The notes: generated by a model from the sequence alone, not told the origin. DNA of 64,000 nt from Methylobacterium sp. Leaf99 (GCF_001422375.1 NZ_LMMU01000008.1:14268-78267); one strand, 5' to 3'. Numbered from the stretch's first letter, positions 1-9,278 are shown. Numbers and translations are program-made.

Positions 1-48
1 CTCACTGCTGAGGGAAAAACTCAGCAGAAACTACCGAAGTCAGAAGCC
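1..48. other. Non-dxs sequence at window edge with an 8-bp hairpin
   Basis: These bases stay in frame with the dxs remnant that follows, but the residues they would encode do not resemble the DXS segment expected before the conserved leucine-rich helix. GC is about 50% by my count, against roughly 70% nearby. A perfect inverted repeat, CTGCTGAG (5-12) and CTCAGCAG (20-27), flanks a 7-base A-rich loop. It may be the end of a mobile element, a rearrangement junction or a contig-end artefact. Confidence 0.5.
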
Positions 49-333
49 ATGATCCTCGACCTCGCCGCGACCCACGAGGTGCTGATCACCCTGGAAGAGG
101 GCTCGGTGGGCGGCTTCGGCGCCATGGTGCTGCATCTCCTGGCCGAGAAGGGCGCCCTCGACGCCGGCCGCGTCCGGGTCCGGACCCTGACCCTGCCCGA
201 CACCTACCAGGACCACAATTCCCCCGACGCCATGTACCGCGAGGCCGGCCTCGACGCCGACTCCATCGCCGGAACCGTGCGCGACACCCTCCCCGAGCGG
301 AAGGCCGGATCGAGCCGCCTTCGCCTCGCCTGA
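49..333 (+). CDS. dxs: 1-deoxy-D-xylulose-5-phosphate synthase, C-terminal fragment
   Basis: This is the last ~94 residues of DXS, the thiamine-diphosphate enzyme that condenses pyruvate and glyceraldehyde-3-phosphate in the first step of the MEP isoprenoid pathway. The transketolase C-terminal signature is visible: [16 protein letters not shown], then [13 protein letters not shown] and the closing AMYREAGLD helix. The rest of the gene is missing; sequence before about base 48 is unrelated, so the gene is cut or disrupted there rather than simply running off the window. Its place just upstream of the hopanoid genes suggests precursor supply for squalene. The ATG at 49 is internal, not the true start. 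Confidence 0.9.
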   Translation: MILDLAATHEVLITLEEGSVGGFGAMVLHLLAEKGALDAGRVRVRTLTLPDTYQDHNSPDAMYREAGLDADSIAGTVRDTLPERKAGSSRLRLA

Positions 334-350
334 CCGGCCCGTCCCCTTTC

Positions 351-377
351 GCCTCGCACGGCCGGCGCGTGCGAGGC
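351..377 (+). terminator. Hairpin downstream of dxs
   Basis: A perfect 9-bp inverted repeat (GCCTCGCAC at 351-359, GTGCGAGGC at 369-377) with a 9-base GC-rich loop begins 18 bases after the dxs stop. No U-tract follows, so it is a possible rather than a typical intrinsic terminator. Confidence 0.4.
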
Positions 378-498
378 GGCCGGGGTGTGACCCGGCTGCG
401 CTTGTCCGGCCTCCGTTTCGATGACAAAAGCGCGGGCCCGACGGGTCCGGTCCCGCCGGATTCGCCGCGCCTTCCAGCTTCCTGAACCCGCGAGAGAA

Positions 499-1524
499 AT
501 GCCACAGGCGACCCCCACCGGCCCCTTCGATGCCGGCCCGGTTCTCATCACCGGTGCGAGCGGTTTCCTGGGCGCCGCCCTCGTCGACGTGTTCCGCGAC
601 GCCGGATTCCGGGTCCGGATCATGGTGCGGGCGACCTCGCCGCGCACCAACCTGACCTGGACCGACGTCGAGGTGGTCGAGGGCGACATGCGCGACCGCG
701 CGGCCGTGGCGGCGGCGCTCCAGGGGCAGCGCTACCTCGTCCACGCGGCTGCCGATTACCGCCTGTGGGCACCGGACCCGGAGGAGATCGTCGCGACCAA
801 CCGCGACGGCGCCGTGATCCTCATGGAAGAGGCCCTGCGTGCCGGGATCGAGCGAATCGTCTATACGTCGAGCGTCGCCACCATCAAGCCGCACGACGAC
901 GGCACCCCTGCCGACGAGACCCGGCCCCTCACCCCCGGCACCGCCATCGGCGCGTACAAGCGCAGCAAGGTCGTGTCCGAGCGCGTGGTCGAGGAGATGG
1001 CGGCCCGCAACGGCCTGCCCGTGGTCATCGTCAACCCGTCGACGCCCATCGGCCCCCGCGACGTGAAGCCGACGCCCACCGGCCGCATCATCCTGGAGGC
1101 GGCCCTGGGGCGGATGCCCGCCTTCGTCGATACCGGCCTCAACCTCGCCCACGTGGACGACGTCGCCTACGGTCACCTGCTGGCCCTGCGGAAGGGCCGC
1201 GTCGGCGAACGCTACATCCTCGGCGGCGAGAACGTGCTGCTGTCGCAGATGCTCGCCGACATCGCCGGCATGGTCGGCCGCAAGGCGCCGACGGTGAACC
1301 TGCCGCGCGCCGTGGTCTATCCGATCGCGTTCTTCTCCGAACAGGTCGCCCGCTTCACCGGCAAGGCGCCGTTCGCCACCATCGACGGCATCCGCATGTC
1401 GCGCTACCGCATGTTCTTCACCGACGCCAAGGCGCGGGCCGAGCTCGGCTACACCGCCCGCCCCTACCGGGAGGGCCTGTCCGACGCCATCGCGTGGTTC
1501 CGCCAGGAGGGCCGCCTCAAGTGA
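499..1524 (+). CDS. hpnA: HpnA, hopanoid-associated NAD(P)-dependent sugar epimerase/reductase
   Basis: A 341-residue extended short-chain dehydrogenase. The Rossmann nucleotide-binding motif TGASGFLG is near the N-terminus, the catalytic YKRSK (Tyr-x3-Lys) lies near residue 154, and an NPSTPIGPRD segment follows. HpnA is the usual first gene of hopanoid operons; its exact reaction is not firmly established. I start it at the ATG at 499, just after a GAGAG Shine-Dalgarno-like stretch; the frame is open to an ATG at 421, but those extra 26 residues are Arg-rich and unlike the family. Its stop overlaps the hpnC start. The glycosyltransferase hpnB, often next to hpnA in other bacteria, is absent here. 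Confidence 0.9.
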   Translation: MPQATPTGPFDAGPVLITGASGFLGAALVDVFRDAGFRVRIMVRATSPRTNLTWTDVEVVEGDMRDRAAVAAALQGQRYLVHAAADYRLWAPDPEEIVATNRDGAVILMEEALRAGIERIVYTSSVATIKPHDDGTPADETRPLTPGTAIGAYKRSKVVSERVVEEMAARNGLPVVIVNPSTPIGPRDVKPTPTGRIILEAALGRMPAFVDTGLNLAHVDDVAYGHLLALRKGRVGERYILGGENVLLSQMLADIAGMVGRKAPTVNLPRAVVYPIAFFSEQVARFTGKAPFATIDGIRMSRYRMFFTDAKARAELGYTARPYREGLSDAIAWFRQEGRLK

Positions 1525-2420
1525 GCGCCACCCTGCAGACCGCCACGGAGGCCCGCTCCGGCAAGGGCCACAAGGACGAGAACTTCCCCGTCGCTTCGCA
1601 CCTGATCCACCCGAAAAACCGGGGTGCGATCCTGGCGTTCTACGATTTCGTCCGGGCCGGCGACGATGTCGCCGACCACACCACGCTTCCATCCGAGCGC
1701 AAGATCGAGTTACTGGATGCCCTGGCCGCCGCGCTCACCGGCAAGGGTCCGTCCGACCCCGAGGCCGAGCCGCTCAAGCGCGAACTTTTCGCGAGGGGCC
1801 TGCCCGCCACCCACGCCCTGGAACTCCTCGACGCCTTCCGCCTCGACGCCGTAAAAACCCGCTACGCCGATTGGGACGAGCTCATCGCCTATTGCCGGCT
1901 CTCGGCCATGCCGGTGGGCCGCTACGTCCTCGACGTGCACGGCGAGGACCCGCGGGTGGTCTGGGGCCCGTCCGACGCCATCTGCGCGGCGCTCCAGATC
2001 ATCAACCACCTGCAGGATTGCGGGAAGGATTTTGTTCGGAATGACCGGGTCTATCTCCCGCAAGAAACGCTGGAGAAGCACGGGGCGTCCGTGGTCGATC
2101 TGTCCGCCGCCAGGGCCTCGCCGGCGCTCCGTGCCGTGATCCGGGAGCTCGCCCACCGCACCATGGGCCTCCTCGACGAGGGGGCGGTGCTGCCCGACCT
2201 CATCGCGGATCTACGCCTCAGCCTCGAGATCGCGGCGATCCACCGCCTCGCGGTCGTGCTCTGTCGCGGCCTGATGGAGCGCGATCCGCTCTCGGAAAAG
2301 GTCCATCACGGCAAGGCGGCCTTCGCCCTGACGGCGCTGGGCGGCATCATGACGACCCTCGCCCGGCGTCCCCTGCGGGGCCGGACCCTGCGCCGCCATG
2401 CCCTCGGAGCGCACCCATGA
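1521..2420 (+). CDS. hpnC: HpnC, hydroxysqualene synthase
   Basis: A 299-residue trans-isoprenyl diphosphate synthase of the squalene/phytoene synthase fold. In the HpnCDE route it converts presqualene diphosphate to hydroxysqualene. Visible features are ENFPVAS near the N-terminus, the first Asp-rich site DFVRAGDDVADH, and a second site INHLQDCGKD with RVYLPQETL. It starts at a GTG that overlaps the hpnA stop, and its own stop overlaps the hpnD ATG, so translation is probably coupled. Cytoplasmic or membrane-associated. Confidence 0.93.
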   Translation: MSATLQTATEARSGKGHKDENFPVASHLIHPKNRGAILAFYDFVRAGDDVADHTTLPSERKIELLDALAAALTGKGPSDPEAEPLKRELFARGLPATHALELLDAFRLDAVKTRYADWDELIAYCRLSAMPVGRYVLDVHGEDPRVVWGPSDAICAALQIINHLQDCGKDFVRNDRVYLPQETLEKHGASVVDLSAARASPALRAVIRELAHRTMGLLDEGAVLPDLIADLRLSLEIAAIHRLAVVLCRGLMERDPLSEKVHHGKAAFALTALGGIMTTLARRPLRGRTLRRHALGAHP

Positions 2421-3265
2421 GCGCCACCGCCACGCCCATGCCCGAGACGTCGCCCGTCGAGGCCCTGCCGGCGAAATCCTCGTCGTTCTACACGGCCATG
2501 CGGCTGCTGCCGAAGGACCGCCGCGAGGCCATGTACGCCGTCTACGCGTTCTGCCGCGCCGTCGACGACGTCGCCGACGACGGCGGTCCCGCCGAGATCC
2601 GCCGGGCCGAACTCCAGCGCTGGGGCGCCGACATCGACGCCCTCTACGCCGGCCGGCCCGTGCCCCGGGTACAGGACCTCGTGGTGCCGGTCCGGCGCTA
2701 CGGCCTCCTGCGCGCGGACTTCCACGCGGTCATCGACGGCATGGCCATGGATGCGTTCGAGGACATCGTCGCCCCCGACGAGGCCACCCTCGACCTCTAT
2801 TGCGACCGGGTCGCCAGCGCCGTTGGCCGCCTGTCCGTGCGCATCTTCGGGGTTCCCGAGGCCGAGGGCATCGCGCTCGCCCATCACGAGGGCCGCGCGC
2901 TCCAGCTCACCAACATCCTGCGCGACATCGACGAGGATGCCGAGCGCGGCCGCCTCTACCTCCCCTGCGAAAAACTTCTCGCCATCGGTCTGACCGACCC
3001 GACCCCGCAGGCGGCCATCGACCATCCCCGCATCGGCGAAGTCTGTGTCGCCCTCGCGGAAGAGGCGAAGGAGCATTATCGCCAGACCTGGGCGATCATC
3101 GCCCGCTGCCCGCGCAAGGTGACGAAGGCGCCCCGTCTCATGGCGGCGGCCTACCGGCTCTACCTCGACGCCGTGCTGGCGCGCGGCTGGGCCAGGCCCC
3201 GCGCCCGGGTGAAACCGGGCAAGGCCGCCCTCATCGCCGTCGCGTTGAAGCACGGAATCATCTGA
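2417..3265 (+). CDS. hpnD: HpnD, presqualene diphosphate synthase
   Basis: A 282-residue squalene/phytoene synthase family protein that joins two farnesyl diphosphates into presqualene diphosphate, the entry step to hopanoids. Both Asp-rich metal sites are intact: CRAVDDVADD near residue 50 and LTNILRDIDEDAERGRLYLP in the second half. The ATG lies inside the hpnC stop region (ATGA overlap) and the stop overlaps hpnE (TGATG). HpnC is the paralogous partner just upstream. Confidence 0.94.
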   Translation: MSATATPMPETSPVEALPAKSSSFYTAMRLLPKDRREAMYAVYAFCRAVDDVADDGGPAEIRRAELQRWGADIDALYAGRPVPRVQDLVVPVRRYGLLRADFHAVIDGMAMDAFEDIVAPDEATLDLYCDRVASAVGRLSVRIFGVPEAEGIALAHHEGRALQLTNILRDIDEDAERGRLYLPCEKLLAIGLTDPTPQAAIDHPRIGEVCVALAEEAKEHYRQTWAIIARCPRKVTKAPRLMAAAYRLYLDAVLARGWARPRARVKPGKAALIAVALKHGII

Positions 3266-4569
3266 TGGCCGGCACCGTCCACGTCGTCGGCGCCGGGCTC
3301 GCCGGGCTCTCGGCCGCCGTCTCCCTGGTGGAAGCCGGCCGGCACGTGATCGTGCACGAGGCGGCCAAGCAGGCGGGGGGGCGCTGCCGCTCGTACTACG
3401 ACCCGACCCTCGGGCTGACCATCGACAACGGCAATCACCTGCTCCTGTCGGGCAACACCTCGGCACTGGGCTTCATGAAGATCATCGGCGCCCCTGCCGA
3501 CGCCCTGTCCGGCCCGGCGGAGGCCGAGTTCCCCTTCGCCGACCTGAAGACAGGCGAGCGCTGGACCCTGCGCCCCAATGCCGGACGGATTCCGTGGTGG
3601 GTGCTGCAGGCCTCGCGCCGGGTGCCGGGCACCAAGGCGTCCGACTACCTCGCGCCCCTCAAAATTCTCAAGGCCGCCGCCGGCAAGGCGCCGGGCCAGG
3701 GCGGCACCATCGGCGAGGCCATGGCCTGCGAGGGCCTGCTCTACGACCGCCTGTGGCACCCGGTCCTCATCGCGGCCCTCAACACCGAGCCGAAGGAGAG
3801 CGACGTCGGCCTCGCCGCGACGATCCTGCGCGAGACCCTCGGGGCCGGCGGCGCGGCGAGCCGTCCCCTCGTGGCCGTGGCCGGACTCTCGGCGGCCTTC
3901 GTCGATCCGGCCGTGACCTATCTGACACAGCGCGGCGCGGAACTGCGGTTCGGCCACCGCCTGCGCAGTCTGAGTTTCGGCGCGGACGACGTGACCGAAC
4001 TCGTCTTCGGCGACGAAACCGTCACCCTCGGGGCGGACGATTCCCTCGTCCTCGCCCTGCCGCCCTGGGTGGCGGCGGACCTGATTCCGGGGCTGGCCGC
4101 GCCGCAGGCCTATCGCTCCATCGTCAATGCGCATTTCGCTGTGGTTCCGCCGGCGAACGCCCCGTTACTGCTCGGCGTGGTGAATGGACTGACGGAGTGG
4201 TTGTTCGCCTATCCCGATCGTCTGTCGGTGACCATCAGCGGCGCGGATCGGCTCCTCGACGTGCCGCGGGAAGACTTGGGACGACAGATCTGGGCCGAAA
4301 TCTCGACTTTGTGCGGACTTGCGCCTGAACTGCCAAGCTGGCAGATCGTCAAGGAGAAGCGGGCGACCTTCGCGGCGACGCCCGCCGAGGCCGCGCGCCG
4401 TCCGGGCGCCGAGACGGTCCACCGCAATTGCGTCCTGGCAGGCGATTGGACCGCGACCGGCCTGCCATCGACGATCGAGGGCGCGATCCGGTCGGGAACG
4501 ACCGCCGCGCACGCACTCGCACGCCCCACGGGCGGGTGCGCACGGACACGCGCGCGCGGCGCGGCCTGA
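3265..4569 (+). CDS. hpnE: HpnE, hydroxysqualene dehydroxylase (FAD amine-oxidase family)
   Basis: A 434-residue flavin-dependent oxidoreductase of the phytoene desaturase/amine oxidase fold, which reduces hydroxysqualene to squalene. The N-terminus carries the dinucleotide-binding motif VVGAGLAGLSAAVSL, followed by GGRCRSY and IDNGNHLL. The C-terminus has the second FAD motif, LAGDWTATGLPSTIEGAIRSG. The start ATG overlaps the hpnD stop. The last ~15 residues are Arg/Ala-rich and probably disordered. Only 3 bases separate its stop from the shc start. Confidence 0.93.
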   Translation: MAGTVHVVGAGLAGLSAAVSLVEAGRHVIVHEAAKQAGGRCRSYYDPTLGLTIDNGNHLLLSGNTSALGFMKIIGAPADALSGPAEAEFPFADLKTGERWTLRPNAGRIPWWVLQASRRVPGTKASDYLAPLKILKAAAGKAPGQGGTIGEAMACEGLLYDRLWHPVLIAALNTEPKESDVGLAATILRETLGAGGAASRPLVAVAGLSAAFVDPAVTYLTQRGAELRFGHRLRSLSFGADDVTELVFGDETVTLGADDSLVLALPPWVAADLIPGLAAPQAYRSIVNAHFAVVPPANAPLLLGVVNGLTEWLFAYPDRLSVTISGADRLLDVPREDLGRQIWAEISTLCGLAPELPSWQIVKEKRATFAATPAEAARRPGAETVHRNCVLAGDWTATGLPSTIEGAIRSGTTAAHALARPTGGCARTRARGAA

Positions 4570-4572
4570 GGT

Positions 4573-6606
4573 ATGGCGGCGGCTCTGACGGCCGGTGAGG
4601 CGAGGACGATGCGAGAGGCATTCAAGAAGGTCGAGGCGCTGCAGCGCCCCAAGACGCAGGAGATCTCCATCGAGGACGTGGAGCGCGGCATCACGCGTGC
4701 GACCCAGGCCCTCACGGCCCTCTCCCACGCCGACGGGCACCTGTGCTTCGAACTCGAGGCCGACGCGACGATCCCGTCCGAATACATCATGTTCCACCAG
4801 TTCCGCGCGACGGAGATCGCGCCGGGCCTGGAGGCCAAGATCGGCAATTACCTGCGCCGGACCCAGGGCAAGCACGGCGGCTGGTCCCTGGTCCATGACG
4901 GGCCGTTCGACATGAGCGCCAGCGTGAAGGCCTACTACGCCCTCAAGTTCGTCGGCGATTCCGTCGAGGCGCCGCACATGCGCCGGGCCCGCGAAGCGAT
5001 CCTGTCGCGCGGGGGCGCCGCCAATTCCAACGTCTTCACCCGGTTCCTGCTGGCGCTGTTCGGTCAGGTGCCGTGGCGCGCCGTTCCGGTGATGCCCGTG
5101 GAGATCATGCACCTGCCGAAGTGGTTTCCGTTCCACCTCGACAAGGTCTCCTACTGGGCGCGCTGCGTGATCGTGCCCCTGCTGGTGCTCCAGGCCAAGA
5201 AGCCCCTCGCCAAGAACCCGCGCGGCCTCGGCGTGGCCGAACTGTTCGTGACCCCGCCCGAGCATGTCCGGCACTGGCCCGGCAGCCCGCACGCGACTTG
5301 GCCGTGGACCCCGATCTTCGGTGCCATCGACCGGGTTCTGCAGGCGACGCAGGAGCACTTTCCGAAGAAGCGCCGCCAGCGGGCCGTCGACAAGGCCGAG
5401 GCCTGGGTCAGCGAGCGCCTCAACGGCGAGGATGGCCTGGGCGCCATCTTCCCGGCCATGGTCAACACCGTGCTCATGTACGACGTGCTCGGCTACGCCG
5501 CCGACCACCCGCAGGTGATGATCGCCTGCGAGGCCATCGAGAAGCTCGTGGTGGTCAAGGAGCACGAGGCCTACGTCCAGCCCTGCCTCTCTCCGGTCTG
5601 GGACACGGCGCTGGCCGGCCACGCCCTGCTGGAGGCCGGAGGTCCGGAGGCGGAGCATCAGGCCCGGCGCGGCCTCGACTGGCTCAAGCCCCTGCAGGTC
5701 CTCGACATCAGGGGCGACTGGGCGGCGGGCCGACCCAACGTGCGTCCCGGCGGCTGGGCGTTCCAGTACGCCAACCCGCACTTCCCCGACCTCGACGACA
5801 CCGCCGTGGTGGTGATGGCCATGGACCGCGCCACCCGCCAGCACGGGCTGGTGGCCGACGTGCCCGATTACGCCAACGCGATCAGTCGCGCCCGCGAATG
5901 GGTCGAGGGCCTGCAGTCGAGCGATGGCGGCTGGGCGGCGTTCGACGCCGACAACAACCACCACTACCTCAACCACATCCCGTTCTCGGATCACGGCGCG
6001 CTGCTCGATCCGCCCACCGCCGACGTGACGGCGCGCGTCGTCTCGATGCTGGCCCAGCTCGGCGAGACCCGCGACAGCTCGAAGGCCCTCGATCGCGGCG
6101 TGACCTACCTCCTCGCCGACCAGGAGGAGGACGGCTCGTGGTACGGCCGCTGGGGCATGAACTTCATCTACGGCACCTGGTCGGTGCTGTGCGCGCTGAA
6201 CGCCGCCAACGTCGATCCGGCGAGCCCTGAGATCCGCAAGGCGGTCGCCTGGCTCATCCGCATCCAGAACCCCGATGGCGGCTGGGGCGAGGACGCCTCG
6301 TCCTACAAGATCGACCCGGCCTTCGAGCCTGGATACTCCACCGCGTCGCAGACGGCGTGGGCGCTGCTGGCCCTCATGGCGGCGGGCGAGGCCGACGATC
6401 CGGCCGTGGTGCGCGGCATCAACTACCTGACGCGGACGCAGGGGGCCGACGGCTTCTGGTCCGAGGAGCGCTACACCGCCACCGGCTTCCCGCGGGTGTT
6501 CTACCTGCGGTACCACGGCTACCCGAAGTTCTTCCCGCTCTGGGCCATGGCGCGGTTCCGCAACCTGAAGCAGTCCAACACCCGGACCGTCGCGTTCGGG
6601 ATGTAG
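4573..6606 (+). CDS. shc: Squalene-hopene cyclase (HpnF)
   Basis: A 677-residue class II triterpene cyclase that folds squalene into hopene/hopanol, a monotopic membrane enzyme of the alpha-alpha barrel type. The protonating DxDD motif is present as D406-L-D408-D409. Several QW repeats are readable, including QSSDGGWAAFDADN and QNPDGGWGED. Length and architecture match bacterial SHCs. The ATG at 4573 is 3 bases after hpnE; an in-frame ATG at 4609 is an alternative. It is the pathway's committing step, and the operon order places it after squalene synthesis. Confidence 0.97.
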   Translation: MAAALTAGEARTMREAFKKVEALQRPKTQEISIEDVERGITRATQALTALSHADGHLCFELEADATIPSEYIMFHQFRATEIAPGLEAKIGNYLRRTQGKHGGWSLVHDGPFDMSASVKAYYALKFVGDSVEAPHMRRAREAILSRGGAANSNVFTRFLLALFGQVPWRAVPVMPVEIMHLPKWFPFHLDKVSYWARCVIVPLLVLQAKKPLAKNPRGLGVAELFVTPPEHVRHWPGSPHATWPWTPIFGAIDRVLQATQEHFPKKRRQRAVDKAEAWVSERLNGEDGLGAIFPAMVNTVLMYDVLGYAADHPQVMIACEAIEKLVVVKEHEAYVQPCLSPVWDTALAGHALLEAGGPEAEHQARRGLDWLKPLQVLDIRGDWAAGRPNVRPGGWAFQYANPHFPDLDDTAVVVMAMDRATRQHGLVADVPDYANAISRAREWVEGLQSSDGGWAAFDADNNHHYLNHIPFSDHGALLDPPTADVTARVVSMLAQLGETRDSSKALDRGVTYLLADQEEDGSWYGRWGMNFIYGTWSVLCALNAANVDPASPEIRKAVAWLIRIQNPDGGWGEDASSYKIDPAFEPGYSTASQTAWALLALMAAGEADDPAVVRGINYLTRTQGADGFWSEERYTATGFPRVFYLRYHGYPKFFPLWAMARFRNLKQSNTRTVAFGM

Positions 6607-6659
6607 GGGCGTTCTCGATCCTTCCCCGCCGGGGAGGATCGGCTTGTTCTGGAGTCGCG

Positions 6660-7331
6660 ATGCGCCCCGTCCTCGCCGTCACCGGCCTCGCCAAGGAAGC
6701 GCGCCTCGCCGCCGGGCCGGGGGTCGTCGCCATCGGGGCCGGTGGCAACCCGCAGCGCCTGCGCGCGCTTCTCGAAGCCCGGACGCCGCCGGATTGCCGT
6801 GCCGTGGTGAGCATCGGCATCGCCGGGGGGCTCGCACCGGACCTCGTCCCAGGGGATGTGGTCATCGCCACCGAGATCGTGGCCCGGGACCGGAGCTATC
6901 CGGTCGACGGGGCCGTCGCCGATGCGCTCATGGGCCGGCTCGCGGGTTTCGGCTCCGTCCGCCGTGCCGCCGTCGCCGGCGTCGAAACGGCGATCCTCGC
7001 TGTCGCCGACAAGGCCGATCTCCACGCGCGCACGGGTGCCGTCGCCGTCGATATGGAATCCCAGGTCGCCGCCGCTTTCGCGGCCCGGCACGGCCTGCCC
7101 TTCGCGGCGATCCGCGTGGTGTGCGATCCGGCCGTCCGAGCGATTCCCGCCTTCGCCGCCCAGGCCCTGAAACCCAACGGCGAGCCCGACATCGTCGCGG
7201 TCCTGACGGCGATCCTGCGCGATCCGCGCCAGATCGGCACCCTCGTGCACCTCGCCCGCGATTCCGGTCGGGCCTTCGCGGCCCTGAAGCGCTGCCGCCC
7301 CCTGCTCGGTGCGAGCCTCGGCGTACCGTAG
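6660..7331 (+). CDS. hpnG: HpnG, adenosylhopane nucleosidase/phosphorylase
   Basis: A 223-residue protein of the purine nucleoside phosphorylase/MTA nucleosidase superfamily. It removes adenine from adenosylhopane to give ribosylhopane (or its phosphate), following HpnH. Family marks are SIGIAGGL with LVPGDVVIA near residues 44-60 and VDMESQVAAAFA around residue 130, the nucleoside-binding Met-Glu-Ser segment. The ATG at 6660 follows shc by 53 bases. It ends at a strong bidirectional terminator facing convergent hpnH. Confidence 0.9.
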   Translation: MRPVLAVTGLAKEARLAAGPGVVAIGAGGNPQRLRALLEARTPPDCRAVVSIGIAGGLAPDLVPGDVVIATEIVARDRSYPVDGAVADALMGRLAGFGSVRRAAVAGVETAILAVADKADLHARTGAVAVDMESQVAAAFAARHGLPFAAIRVVCDPAVRAIPAFAAQALKPNGEPDIVAVLTAILRDPRQIGTLVHLARDSGRAFAALKRCRPLLGASLGVP

Positions 7332-7347
7332 GACGAAGGCGTCGAAC

Positions 7348-7391
7348 AACGAAAAGCCCCGCGACACCTGCGTGTCGCGGGGCTTTTCGTT
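7348..7391. terminator. Bidirectional intrinsic terminator between hpnG and hpnH
   Basis: A perfect 20-bp inverted repeat with a 4-base loop (CTGC): left arm 7348-7367, right arm 7372-7391. A GC-rich core is flanked by AAAAG/CTTTT, so a U-tract is present in either direction. It lies between convergent hpnG and hpnH and can serve both. Confidence 0.92.
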
Positions 7392-7431
7392 GGGATCGCT
7401 AGGCGCCTGACTTTGCGGGCGCCGAAGCGGC

Positions 7432-8595
7432 TCAAGCGGCCGTGCGGTTGCGGGCTTCGCGCTTGGTGTCGACGCCGGAGGCTTTGATCTCGGACAGCTT
7501 CTGGGCGACGTTGCGGGAGAACACGAACTCGGCCGGGCGCTGCTTGTCGAGGTTGATCTCGGGCGCCATCTTGCCCTCGGTCCTGATGCCACGGATGGCA
7601 TGGATCAGAGGCTTCCACGGCTTCGTGGCCGAATCGACCACCGAGGAGGCCTCGTAGCCCGAATGGACCATGCAGTCGGCGCACTTCTCGTAATTGCCGG
7701 TGCCGTAGGAATCCCAGTCGGTCTCTTCCATCAGCTCCTTGAAGGTGGCGGCGTAGCCCTCACCCAGGAGGTAGCAGGGCTTCTGCCAGCCGAACACCGT
7801 CCGGGTCGGGTTGCCCCAGGGCGTGCAGTGATAGGTCTGGTTCCCGGCGAGGAAGTCGAGGAACAGGCCGGACTGCTGGAACGCCCACTTCTGGCGGCCC
7901 TTCTCCTTGCCGTGGCGGAACACGCCGCGGAACAGGTCCTTCGTCGCCTTGCGGTTGAGGAAGTGCTGCTGGTCGGGCGCGCGCTCGTAGGCGTAGCCCG
8001 GCGAGACCGTGATGCCGTCGATGCCCATCTTCGTCACGCTGTCGAAGAAGTCGGCGATCTTGTCGGCGGAGGAATTGTTGAAGAACGTGCAGTTGATGGT
8101 GACGCGGAAGCCCATCTCCTTCGCCTTGGCGATGGCGGCCACGGCCTTGTCGTAGACGCCGCGCTGGCACACGGAGCCGTCGTGCATCTCCTTGTCGCCG
8201 TCGAGATGGATCGACCAGGTGAAGTACGGGCTCGGCTTGTACTCCTTGATCTTCTTCTCGAGCAGAAGCGCGTTCGTGCACACGATCGCGAACTTCTTCT
8301 GCGCGATGATGCCCTCGACGATCTGCGGCAGATCCTTGTGCAGGAGCGGCTCGCCGCCGGCGATCACCACCATGGGTGCGCCGCACTCACGCACGGATTC
8401 CAGGGCGTCGGCGACGGGGAGACGCTTGTTGAGAATCTCGTCCGGGTAATCGATCTTGCCGCAACCGGCGCAGGCGAGATTGCAGCGGAACAGCGGCTCC
8501 ATCATCATCACGAGCGGGTAGCGCTTGCGACCGGTGAGGTGCTGTTTCAGGATGTAGCCGCCAATCTTCGCGACGTACCGGAGGGGAATACCCAA
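7432..8595 (-). CDS. hpnH: HpnH, adenosylhopane synthase (radical SAM)
   Basis: A 387-residue radical SAM enzyme that attaches the 5'-deoxyadenosyl group to hopene, the first step of C35 hopanoid side-chain formation. The [4Fe-4S] motif is C38-N-L-A-C42-A-G-C45, followed by the GGEPLL motif. The C-terminus holds a SPASM-like Cys cluster (YEKCADCMVHSGYEA). The homology-supported start is a TTG at 8595, giving GIPLRYVAK directly after it, with AAGGAG seven bases upstream. The frame stays open to 8886, but that extension is not protein-like. Convergent with hpnG, divergent from hpnN. Confidence 0.94.
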   Translation of the reverse strand: MGIPLRYVAKIGGYILKQHLTGRKRYPLVMMMEPLFRCNLACAGCGKIDYPDEILNKRLPVADALESVRECGAPMVVIAGGEPLLHKDLPQIVEGIIAQKKFAIVCTNALLLEKKIKEYKPSPYFTWSIHLDGDKEMHDGSVCQRGVYDKAVAAIAKAKEMGFRVTINCTFFNNSSADKIADFFDSVTKMGIDGITVSPGYAYERAPDQQHFLNRKATKDLFRGVFRHGKEKGRQKWAFQQSGLFLDFLAGNQTYHCTPWGNPTRTVFGWQKPCYLLGEGYAATFKELMEETDWDSYGTGNYEKCADCMVHSGYEASSVVDSATKPWKPLIHAIRGIRTEGKMAPEINLDKQRPAEFVFSRNVAQKLSEIKASGVDTKREARNRTAA

Positions 8596-9278
8596 GACGT
8601 GGCTCCTTGTTGCTGGCCCCGATGTATCGGGCTGCTTAGCGTGAAAAAAAGCGGAATTCCAGCGACCTAGGTTGGAACCAATCTGAAACGGCGCAAAACC
8701 CGCCGGGGTCGCGTGCCTTTCCAGGACCCTGGGATAATCCCGCCACAGGCCCGGACGTTGGGCGGGTCTCTCGCGTCGGTTCCTGGGTCGGTTTCTGGAA
8801 AGAACGTGGCTCGCTGGAGGCAGCCGGGCGATTCTCGATGAAACGCCTGTTGCACTGCGATCGCTGGAGAGAAGACCCGCGATCATGAGTTTTGTGAGGC
8901 GACCCGTTGGAGGACGCCGGTGATTTTTTCCTAGCCACCCGGCGCGTGCCGCCGCCCGGCACGGATCGCAACCGCACGCGGGTGCGAAAGCGCACGGGGG
9001 TACGATGCGGAGGGAGAGAGAATCCCCGTGCGTTGCATTCCGGACGCTGGACCCTTACTGAGCCAAGCGAGAAGATCGGATTGCCGTGCCCGTCCGTTTG
9101 CTCGCGCAGACGGGGCGACCGGAATTCGCCGCCAGGGGCTTCGCACTCGTGGATCGTGCCGACAGGTGAAAACCGTCCGTTGGAAACCACGCGATCCGCA
9201 CGTGCCGGCCCATGGGTCGGCGGCTTCTGACAGAGCCGGGCTCGGCCCGATCGCATCGCACAAGCAGGCAGGATACCC
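8596..9278. promoter_or_regulatory. 683-bp divergent intergenic region between hpnH and hpnN
   Basis: No convincing gene lies here; the open frames crossing it have no family features. It must hold the start signals for hpnH (minus) and hpnN (plus). I could not assign -35/-10 boxes, an operator or a structured RNA. The length is unusual for this otherwise compact locus. Confidence 0.5.

Noticed and set aside
421..498. N-terminal extension of HpnA
   Set aside because: Arg-rich and absent from the family; the ATG at 499 gives a normal Rossmann start.
4165..6516. Long open frame antisense to shc
   Set aside because: GC-rich shadow of squalene-hopene cyclase; residues are His/Arg/Gly-rich and match no family.
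7348..7391. Considered as an inverted-repeat element end or riboregulator
   Set aside because: Its position between convergent stops and the flanking A/T tracts fit a bidirectional terminator.
8907..9230. Possible small gene between hpnH and hpnN
   Set aside because: Low-complexity residues and no family features; better read as a divergent control region.
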